Shown here one piece after another: positions 51,789-60,047 of a stretch of 64,000 nt of DNA. Position 1 is the first letter of the stretch. Every line of letters starts with the position of its first letter. Under the pieces are notes generated by a model. It was not told the DNA's origin. It was given only the letters and a program-made list of their open reading frames with translations, and made no database searches. The stretch lies in the NCBI GenBank assembly GCA_028753945.1, contig JAPNXP010000010.1, positions 6,203,042-6,267,041 of the forward strand, read 5' to 3'. The translations under genes and the position numbers were made by a program. Source of the stretch: Hexactinellida sp. DTS-2022 (taxonomy: Eukaryota > Porifera > Hexactinellida).

Positions 51789-54700
51789 ATGACTGCAACA
51801 AATAACGAGAGCTATAATTGCACCGGTTTGGCATCCGATACGAACTCAACAGTTGATGCCATTAGCCGTATGTCTATTGCGGCCACTAACTGTATATGTG
51901 TGTCCCCCACGCGCGAGGCTTTTAACCCCAGGTCAGTTGTGAGCCCACAGGCTGCCACTTCACACCTGCATACCCCGACACACGACACGACACACTCTGT
52001 GGAGAGTAGCGGAGATAGGAACGGGACTAGCGAGTCCCCAGAAGAGAGGGAGGAGCTCTGCGATAGAATTAGGAGACAAATAGAATACTATTTCTCAAAG
52101 TAAGCACATTCCTTCTGTTGCCTTACAACTAGGGGCAGTTCAAACGCTATGTAATACAGTTCAAACCGGTTTTTTTCTAACCATTTCTTTTCAGATAAAA
52201 ATAGTAAGAAAAAAACGATGAAAAATACAGTATAGTTAGAATTTCTTACAAAAGATTGCATTACTAATAGTTAGAATAAACCGATAAGTTAGAATAACCC
52301 GAGTTAGAATAAACCGGTTTCGACTGTACGAATTTCAGGAAAATTGAGAAGAAAAATTAAATCTTTTGTAACGCTCTTTTAGCAAGTTTGTAGTACAAAA
52401 TATGGTCTGTCACATATTGATAATAAATTAATCGTTACGTAACGTTTGAATAGCCCTTATAGGAATGTCATTTCTTGAATAAAGGGTTAGTATATTTTGA
52501 TTGCATTTGATTATTTATTGTTGTTATTTACTTTTGTTATTTATTGTTTATTATTTATTGTTGTTATTTACTTGTAGGCAAAATTATTGGAACGACCAAT
52601 ACCTATGTGAGTTGTTGTTGTTTACCAATAGGAGCATATATTCTAACACCTACTTTAGTATCACAGAGTGATGCGGACCAATACGTGTGTCTCGCTACCC
52701 TGGCAACCTTCCCGGCTGTTAAGAATTTGTCACCTGACCTCGAGGCGATACGATTAGCCCTGAGACCCTCTACACAGCTGGAAATGGATGCTACGGAAAC
52801 TAAGGTGAGTATATAGCGTTATATGCATAGGGCAATGGCACTATGTCTATTAGTCGAAGTGCATGCTATGAAGTGCCATATAAAGCTATGGGTAAGCCTC
52901 TGTGATAGAAACATAAGTAGTTAAGCCTTCTAATATGCCATGGATATAAAGCTCTGATTTAAGGGTTGTATAACATATTATAAGAACATCGTAGGGAACT
53001 GCATATAATGTTCTTATAACTGGCATAAAGTATATAGGGTATATTGCAAACCGTTTTTTATGTGAGTTGTTCTTATAACCGTTGTCTTATTTTGGACATG
53101 TTATGATATACAGAAGTGTTCTTATATCCAAGGGATTATCCAAGAGCGCGAGACGCTCCTTTTGGAGCATGATTTTGAAAAATTTGGAATCCTCTCTTAT
53201 ACCATAACATTAATTTGTGATTAGGCGTATGAAATTGCATCAGACCAGGATAGGAGCGTATTTACAAATGCCTGTATAATACACTGGTTATATCCGGTGT
53301 TCTTATAACCTGATATGAAATTATACTTCAGTATAACTCGGGTATAACGTACCTTGGTTAGTACTTACTTAGTACGTACTAAATTATTTTAACCAAGTTT
53401 ATAAAGCAGTTTCTTTGTTTGACACTACGAGACACTTATAACTCGTGTTCTTATACTACTGTATGCGTATAGGTGCGTCCCAACTTAAAGCGTAGCATCC
53501 TTATCCTACGGGACATCCCTGAGGAGACCTCCCCGGAGGAGATAGAGACTCTGTTCGCGGGAGAGGGAATCCCAGAGGTGAAGGGACGCGTGGAGTACGC
53601 ATTCAACAGCAACTGGTATGTCCGATTCGATTCTGAGGCCGAGGCGTACACTGCCTACCAGTTCGTTATCAACAAGACGTTCAATGGGAGACCGATACAC
53701 GTATGTTGTTATGCTAATTAGCTAGGTAGTTAGATAGTTAGTAGTTAGTTAGATAGATACAGTCGAAACCGATTTTTTGTAAAACTGGTTTTTCTAGCTA
53801 ACTATTTACAGTATTCTAAATTTGTAAGAAATTCCACTTTCCAATCGGTTTATTCTAACTATCGGGTTTTTCTTACTTCATTTCCATGCAAATATTTGGT
53901 TAGAAAAAACCAGTTTCGACTATAGTTAGTTTGTTTGTTTGTTTGTTTGTTTACTTGCTTGTTGTTTAACACTTCTATTTATAGCCTAGAATAAAGTCAG
54001 CCTCTACCTCAGCCCCTAACACGAGTCCTGAATTGGTATGTCTCACTGTTCTATTTATAGCACAGTTAATACCCTACCTTATAGCCCGCTCAGTACAGCC
54101 CCAGGCCCCAATACGAACAATTCTCTCTCTACAACTATCCGGCTATTCCAGTAAGTCTCTTGTAATACAAGCTTAGGTCAGGGTTATAACAGTTAATACA
54201 GTGTACTCCGCTTAATAGATTTGTAATTCAGTGAACTCTCGTTATAACGAAGTGCTTGGGACCTGTAAATCCCTTAGTTATATCCGGATATTTGTTATAA
54301 GCGGATAATAATTAGTGCTCTGGGGAATATCCATTTCGTTATATCCACTTGGTTATAACGGGAGTTCACTATATACGCTTAGTTCCGGTTTATAACACCT
54401 CTGTCTGTAGCTCCCATACATGCCCCCTCCGGTCCCCTCGTGGGGTCCCATGGAGCCCATGATGTACCCAGCTGGGTACCTCAAGCCCCTACTAGGTATT
54501 CTATAAATAGAACTATAGTACAGCGGTGTTCGTAATAGCAAGCCGCATTTGATACGGAATTTGTTTGTTAATAGGCGAACTATTAGAGGAACAGAATTAC
54601 CATTAAATGCTCGCTTGGGGACTGAAATAACTTGCTAATAGAGCAATTGTTATTAGTCGAACACCACTGTATAATGTAGAATATATTATAATAGCATAAA

Positions 54701-57700
54701 TCTAAAATTACAGCTGTGACAATAGATACACACCCTTGGATCACATTAATCCCATTGGTTGACACTGCTGTATCTATAGTGCATCGGTTCGTGCCTATAC
54801 CTCGGATGATCACACCTAAATCTGAGTACATTCTCGCCTCGTTGCCACGCAACGGAGGTGTTGATTACACGCAGACTTCCCCGCCTAACCAGCGACACCA
54901 CGGCTCAGCTGTCTCAGGGGGGGACACAGGCCGAGAGGGGACAGGGGACAGGGGGCCCAGGAGGAGGCCGGGGGGCAGGTACCCCGTCAGGGAGGAGAAG
55001 AGAGTGGAGAGGGTGAGTGTACCCCTAGGTTGGCACTTAATTTGGTGTCAGGTCTCTGAGCTGAGAAGATTTTGCCATAGAAATTCCTGGATAAATCCCT
55101 GTTTGAGACCGTACTACGAATTTTACATCTTTCAAATAATCCCGCATTTTTGAATTATATCGATCATGTATTACAGTTGATACCTAGCTATATATCCCTA
55201 AGGAGTACACTTTTTATTACTCGAAAAATCAAATAAATAGCCCACTATTAATCCATACCCTATACCCATACTATGCCCTGTAGATCCCAACACCTAAGAT
55301 GGACGCGGACTCCTTCCCGCCCCTCCCCACGAGTCCGGGTATCAGCTCCGCCCCCTGGGGTAGCCCCCAGACCCCACAGACCCCCGTAGAGCCGACCAAC
55401 AAGACCCTCTCGGACATTGTCCGGAAGGGGCCCACGGGTGTCTCCTCTCCCCAGCAGCGACACTCGGCCGCTAATCCGCCCCCCGGTCTGGGGAGGGGCA
55501 GGGGACGGGGGGGCCTGCCAGAGACACCTCTCGAGGAGGATGTGGAACCTACGCAGAAGTTAGTTCCTATTAGGTTTAGACAATTCCAATCAATGGGGTA
55601 TTTATGTAGAATACTGAATTAGTATAGTTAACTATAAAATTTGAAAAAATTCTAAAATTACAGCTGTGCCGACAGCATTTCCTCTTTAAAAAGCTATTTT
55701 CAACTTTCTTTATAATGTGGGGAAACGGTGTTATATCATACTGTAGAGTATACCCATAGCACTATACATTATACCATAGCACATACGCATGCTATTAACT
55801 ACTACGGTGCCTGTAGGAACACAGAGGTTAGACCGCTGGGGAGAGGAAGGAAGCCTAAGTCCCAGAGCACCTCAGACTCCCCCACACAGCCCCACTCCAC
55901 CGACCAGTCTAGAAGCCGGTCCGAGAGTGGGGACAAGGTATAGATAGCAACACTATTATATCCAGTAGACTCTGTTAGTAGGAAGTACAATGGAACCTTA
56001 ATTTAATCGATTAAGAGCATTGAAGCTAGAAATTGCTTTATAGATGATGATTACACAACAAATTTAATGGAAATACAGTAGCTCTGTTAATAGGAACACG
56101 GATAAGGGGAATATCGGTTAAGGAGTACAAGGTTTAATTCCCCCAGCCTATACAAATGCATGCAAGTGACTCCGGTTAATACGAATCCCGGATAATACGA
56201 ACATATTAAGACGGTCCCCTGGTGTTGTGTAGAGTACAGTAGAACCCCGTTAATATGATTGTTTACTGTAAACTAACTATACGATACTCCTAGGATCTTT
56301 TGAAATCAGAGAAGTTGTCGTATGCGCAGATGGCCCAGAAGCTGCCCCCTCCGCCGCCCCCTCCCCTCCCCGAGGCCGCCTGTCTGCCTCCCTCCCCCAC
56401 CCTCTCGGACCCCCCGACCCCCCCCTGCCACTCCAGTCAGCAGCTGGGCTTCTTTAAGGACACTAACGAGTTTAACTCCAATGGTGAGTCATAGCCATTG
56501 CTTACTTAGCAATAGGAATACTTATACAACTCAGTTTAATAATAACAAACCAACAAGGTTACTTCTAAAGGTAGTTTTAGCTGTAAAAAGCGACCTTTGT
56601 AAAAGCTATAAAATGACCTTACCCATTAGTAACTTATTATCAATTGTATTAACTGCATAAAATGTTCTTATATCCAGAATGTCGGTTATAAGAAATTCTT
56701 CATAGTATAATGTTCTTATAACGGGTAAGAATTAAATTGTGTAGAATACATAAGATTCAGTAAATCGAGTTAGGGTTCTTATAACCGGTGTTCTTATATG
56801 CGGCATCTACTGTAATACAATAACCTAAATGTGTAGTCATTTGAAACCTATAAACCTATAAGCTTATAACCGTGTGTAATGTGTCCGTGCCATAGGCTGT
56901 GTAGGGAGAGGGGCACACACCCAAGCGGATAGCGACACCAACAAATACACACAGAGGAAACCCTTTGTCAGGTTAGTTCCATCATTAACACCTCTATGCA
57001 AGTTAGTTCCATTAATTAACACCTCTATACAAGTTAGTTCCATTAATTAACACCTCTATACAAGTTAGTTCCATTAATTAACACCTCTATACACATTCGG
57101 ACAAATTATACAAGTACAGTCAGGTCTGCTTATTGTGAACAATATTTCGTCTGCTTATATTAAAACTTTTTATAATGAACAAGCCCTATGGTCCCAATTT
57201 AACACTTTTATAGGGTTTGTATTAAATTGAGTTCGCTTATTATGAAGTCTCTCTAATATGAACACAATAGTTGGTCCCTTGAATCTGAATTATAAGAACC
57301 TGACTGTATAATCATGTGCTATTACTATGGCTCATTAATCCTATCATTACTAACACCTGTGATACAAGGGACTAAGGGTGTGCCTCTGTAGGGTGTCAAA
57401 CGGGCCCATGAGTCGGGCTGTGCGGGGGTACAACGGGTCCGACACCTCCAAACTCAGAAAGGGGGTCTACTCCAGCTCACGGCCCTCTCGAGAGAGGAGA
57501 CAGGTACCCCAGGACAGGGACAGCGCTTTCAAAGGTAACACCTCTTTACACCCTATGTACCCTCTATAGGGACACAATATGACACCTATGGTATATGTAT
57601 ACTGTACACTGTACATACAGAATATTATACAAATATTAGATGAAAATTTATTATTTATAAAATTGATATATTTGCGTGTAAATTGTTGGATTTTAGTTCG

Positions 57701-58098
57701 AGACATGACTATTCAAAAACAGTATTTATTAGGATTGAGGAGTGCATATTGTATTGTATTATATTCTCACTAATTAGCCTTTCAAAGGTATTGTATAGCT
57801 TGGAAACTTGGTTAGAATCACTAAATAGATACATTGTTTTATTCCCTTGTACTACATCCAATATACAGTAGAACATCGTTAGTAGGAACACAGGTAATAC
57901 GAACACTATTTCAGTCCCCTTCAAAGCCTTTTAAATACAATTGACACCGGTTAATACGAATTCCGGATAAGGCGAACATATTTTGACGGTCCCCTGGTGT
58001 TCCTACTAACGAGGTTCTACTGTATCAAATTTATATTAGTTAAAACCCCCTTATGAGGTATACGTGTTAAGTTGCCTAACTCCCGTGTAGAGCATTAG
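51789..58098 (+). CDS. LARP4: La-related protein 4 (LARP4-type RNA-binding protein)
   Basis: Fourteen exons: 51789-52099, 52578-52606, 52659-52804, 53473-53700, 53985-54035, 54085-54150, 54411-54495, 54780-55012, 55284-55558, 55817-55937, 56294-56483, 56896-56971, 57392-57534, 58091-58098. They total 1962 nt (653 aa); human LARP4 has 724. LARP4 binds poly(A) and PABP and stabilises mRNA. The La motif spans about residues 88-162 (IRRQIEYYFSKQNYWNDQYL, then SDADQYVCLATLATFPAVK). The RRM-like domain is about 163-238 (KRSILILRDIPEETSPEEIE, NSNWYVRF). Later LARP4 landmarks include YEQFSLYNYP, PTPKMDADSFPPLP, KTLSDIVRKG and EKLSYAQMAQKLP. FNPRSVV in exon 1 might be a weak PAM2-like site. The exon 8 acceptor (54780 or 54714) and the tiny last exon, which ends FKEH and stop, are uncertain; another last-exon frame would give a longer tail. 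Confidence 0.92.
52157..52326. mobile_element. CAGTTCAAACCGG element in LARP4 intron 1
   Basis: Ends CAGTTCAAACCGGTTTTTTT and AAACCGGTTTCGACTG, flanked by TA. The interior repeats AGTTAGAATAAACCG three times. It belongs to the family of 46467-46612 and 53760-53922. Confidence 0.8.
52976..53425. mobile_element. Element remnants in LARP4 intron 3
   Basis: About 52976-53090 is an AAGAACATCGTAGGGAACTG family copy. About 53322-53425 (ATAACTCGGGTATAACGTAC, then TTAGTACGTACTAAATTATT) recurs in reverse at about 62224-62322 in the erlin gene. Between them, GAGCGCGAGACGCTCC and GGAGCATG form a small imperfect inverted repeat with no recognised function. Confidence 0.6.
53760..53922. mobile_element. 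CAGTCGAAACCGATTTTTTG element in LARP4 intron 4
   Basis: Starts CAGTCGAAACCGATTTTTTG and ends AAAACCAGTTTCGACTA. The interior has CAATCGGTTTATTCTAACTA and TTTCCATGCAAATATTTGG. A TTTG microsatellite and the exon 5 acceptor TTTATAG follow. Confidence 0.78.
54229..54371. mobile_element. CAGTGAACTCTCGTTATAAC element in LARP4 intron 6
   Basis: Starts CAGTGAACTCTCGTTATAAC and ends TTATAACGGGAGTTCACTA. Copy of the 37341-37513 family, about 40 bp before the exon 7 acceptor. Confidence 0.8.
55640..55690. repeat. Dispersed CTAAAATTACAGCTGTGCCGAC repeat copy
   Basis: TCTAAAATTACAGCTGTGCC then GACAGCA here is matched at 54701-54720 (TCTAAAATTACAGCTGTGAC) and, reversed, at about 60435-60465 (GCTGTCGGCACAGCTATAAT then TTTAG). 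It contains an AG that mimics a splice acceptor, which is why I did not use 54714 as the exon 8 start. Confidence 0.6.
55966..56240. mobile_element. Long composite CAGTAGACTCTG element in LARP4 intron 10
   Basis: Joins an arm with GTTAGTAGGAAGTACAATGG, CGATTAAGAGCATTGAAGC and GATGATGATTACACAACAAA to a second with CTGTTAATAGGAACACGGAT, TTAAGGAGTACAAGG, AATGCATGCAAGTGACTCCG and GACGGTCCCCTGGTGTT. The same order, less complete, is at about 63290-63570 and, reversed, at 50507-50787. Confidence 0.7.
56661..56812. mobile_element. GTTCTTATATCC...CATCTACTG element in LARP4 intron 11
   Basis: Carries TGTCGGTTATAAGAAATTCT, ATGTTCTTATAACGGG, TTCTTATAACCGGTGTTC and GCGGCATCTACTG. Diverged member of the 61157-61280 family. 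Confidence 0.65.
56971..57094 (+). repeat. Four-copy ~31-bp tandem array starting at the LARP4 exon 12 donor
   Basis: GTTAGTTCCAT(T/C)A...TTAACACCTCTATRCA is repeated with GTTAGT at 56972, 57002, 57033 and 57064. The first copy is the real donor (CAG then GTTAGT, exon end 56971). Later copies have CAA before GTTAGT, so they are potential but weaker donors. Use of a later copy would add sequence with in-frame TAG or TTAA-type stops. Confidence 0.85.
57117..57306. mobile_element. CAGTCAGGTCTGCTTATTGTG element in LARP4 intron 12
   Basis: Starts CAGTCAGGTCTGCTTATTGT and ends AGAACCTGACTG; the outer 10 bases pair (CAGTCAGGT/ACCTGACTG). The interior has ATGAACAAGCCCTATGGTCC and GAGTTCGCTTATTATGAAGT. 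It is the most intact copy of this family here. Confidence 0.82.
57866..58022. mobile_element. CAGTAGAACATCGTTAGTAGG element in LARP4 intron 13
   Basis: Ends CAGTAGAACATCGTTAGTAG and TACTAACGAGGTTCTACTG form an inverted repeat of about 19 bp with one mismatch, flanked by TA. The interior has ACACTATTTCAGTCCCCTTC and CGGATAAGGCGAACATATTT. Best copy of this family with 62871-63045. Confidence 0.85.
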
Positions 58099-58596
58099 GA
58101 ATGCAGGGAGAGGAGACACGACACGAACAGATTCACGGCACTGAGCTAATCTTATTATATTTAATTCTTATGCTACCTACCAGCCGCTCGTATGTATTAT
58201 GTCGCAGTTAGTGTATTGTCATTCGCTGGTTTAGATAAGTAAAAGGGACTGACCTTATAATTATCAGATTTGATACAATCACTGTTGATGTTTACAATGT
58301 TTGATTATTATGTATTGATTTATATATCTTGTGTCATGGTTGGGACTAGCAATAGGAAATACAGTCGACTCCGCTTAATAGAGTCACTTCGGGACCAGGT
58401 TACTTTGACCCGATTAAGCGGAGAAATCTATTAACCGGTGGCTCTATTAAGCGGAGTCGACTGTATTTGTTTTCTTAAGATAATATCAAGAATTAAAGGA
58501 GAGACTTAACTACATCCCATTAGTTAGTTTGCTATAAATCGCATTACTATTTCCCTATAATAAGGCGTTAGTTAGTATGGTGTACAGAGGTTATAA
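58099..58596. other. Intergenic region downstream of LARP4
   Basis: AT-rich flank containing the CAGTCGACTCCGCTTAATAG element at 58362-58463 (102 bp, ends fully paired as GCGGAGTCGACTG). No gene was seen. If LARP4 uses an alternative last-exon frame, its stop would move about 50-100 bp into this stretch. Confidence 0.6.
58362..58463. mobile_element. 102-bp CAGTCGACTCCGCTTAATAG element
   Basis: Left end CAGTCGACTCCGCTTAATAG and right end CTATTAAGCGGAGTCGACTG are exact complements over 20 bp. The interior (GGGACCAGGTTACTTTGACC, CGATTAAGCGGAGAAATC) is shared with 60520-60621. It is an almost pure inverted repeat, flanked by TA. Confidence 0.88.
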
Positions 58597-59562
58597 ATGG
58601 ACTTTCTAATAGTATCAAAAGCGCCAATAATAACAGACATTCCTAGGCTCAGTCCCCAGCAACGGAGCCCATATGCCCCTGCCTATAAAACCTCTCAAAA
58701 GCGACACAAATCCAAACCCAGGATTTCCCTCAGTCTCGACACTTTAACCGCAGAGTGTCCCAAATGCGACCACAATCCCATCTCAGAACTGACCAACCAA
58801 ATTAAGCACAGGAAGCCGCGAAGAGCTAGAAAGTCTAACTCAGTGCCACATTGCGACCACATTAACACCTCTCCACATAAGGTGTCAAAGCCGACACATT
58901 ATGTCGCCCCCCTACCCCATAGATCTGCCCCTGTCCTAAACAGACCTGACCTGTCACCTTACAAATTGTGTCCGAAAGCCACTTGTCAGCCACTAACACT
59001 TTCCCCTGATAAGATTATAAAGAGAGCTATTTCTAACATAATGTGTCGGTCTGCCACTTATAGCAACCCGACCACTTCAAACGGTGCCAAAGGAATGTTC
59101 ACACCTCACAAACCACCTAAATCCAGTCCCTATAAACCTATTAATCCACTGGTGCCATTCGTAACTAAGCAGGTACACAATATGGTACATAGGAATGTGC
59201 CGCATAAAAGACGTATTTATTTATCGGAGCCACAGAACCCAGGTGTCATTGGGTCAACAGCTGGCAGAATCCCGCCTCTTAACTCGCCTATGGAGGTGTC
59301 ACATTCCATTGAACTCGTACCTTCGCTAGGAGACGCGAGGAGTCAGGTATGCCTACAGAAAGAATTACGCGCTTTGGAATCTAAGCGCCTCGCGGTTCTA
59401 TTGGCCAATTCCGAGCGGGAGCGCGCTCAAAACGACCGCAGAATCTACGAAGATAAATTACGCGCCAAATCTCAATTCCGCGCGGAAATTTACGCGCTAA
59501 ACGGAGTTATGCGGGAATTAGAAGCGAATAAGTTTAACGAGTCTCAATCTGCTAAGGTGTAG
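58597..59562 (+). CDS. Unrecognised intronless basic protein with CDK-type sites and a C-terminal coiled coil
   Basis: One 966-nt open frame encodes 321 aa, unusual here because every neighbour is split by many introns. I do not recognise the family. The first three quarters are basic, Pro/Ser/His-rich and probably disordered. They hold five full (S/T)PxK sites, the CDK consensus: SPHK at 92, SPYK at 120, SPDK at 136, TPHK at 169 and SPYK at 177. KHRKPRRARKS at about 70-80 could be a nuclear localisation signal. CPKCDHN and PHCDH may be a Cys/His pair. Residues about 252-315 (QKELRALESKRL, ERERAQNDRR, MRELEANKF) look like a charged coiled coil. A cell-cycle or cytoskeletal role is inference. 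It lies between LARP4 and the erlin gene on the same strand. Confidence 0.72.
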   Translation: MDFLIVSKAPIITDIPRLSPQQRSPYAPAYKTSQKRHKSKPRISLSLDTLTAECPKCDHNPISELTNQIKHRKPRRARKSNSVPHCDHINTSPHKVSKPTHYVAPLPHRSAPVLNRPDLSPYKLCPKATCQPLTLSPDKIIKRAISNIMCRSATYSNPTTSNGAKGMFTPHKPPKSSPYKPINPLVPFVTKQVHNMVHRNVPHKRRIYLSEPQNPGVIGSTAGRIPPLNSPMEVSHSIELVPSLGDARSQVCLQKELRALESKRLAVLLANSERERAQNDRRIYEDKLRAKSQFRAEIYALNGVMRELEANKFNESQSAKV

Positions 59563-60047
59563 CCTAGTAACCGAACTGTCCATTGTTATTTATCTGCTGT
59601 ACATACTGTTTGACGGACTTACAGACTTTCCAACTGTATTTTATTGGTTTACAATATTTATAACAAACAATAACGAACAATTATATTTACACCGAATTCC
59701 AAAGGACCCTTCATTTATTTCGCTATAAACAGATACATTTAATACAGTGAACTCCCGTTATAACCAAGTCGGATATAACGAAATGGATATTTTCCCCTAG
59801 AGCACTAAATACATTAATTATTATCCGCTTATAACGAATATCCGGAATCCGAAGCACTTCCTATAACGAGAGTTCACTGTATATCACGTAGATATCCAAA
59901 ATTCATTTATTTAGAAAAAGTTAGAAAAACTGGTGTTAGAAAAAACCGGTTTCGACTGTATAACTTTGGTATAAGTGGGTATGCAATTATTCGTTATAAC
60001 GGGAGTTACTATAAATAGAACTATTACATTCCGACTGTGTAGCGTGT
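59563..60047. other. Intergenic region with element copies upstream of the erlin gene
   Basis: Holds a CAGTGAACTCCCGTTATAAC element at 59745-59879, a fragment ending AAAACCGGTTTCGACTG at about 59911-59958, and a lone element end CGTTATAACGGGAGTTACT at about 59992. The erlin promoter must overlap these. No gene was seen. Confidence 0.65.

Noticed and set aside
54714-54779. Longer LARP4 exon 8 starting after CTAAAATTACAG
   Set aside because: That acceptor lies in a dispersed repeat found elsewhere; the acceptor before 54780 keeps the same frame. Not fully excluded.
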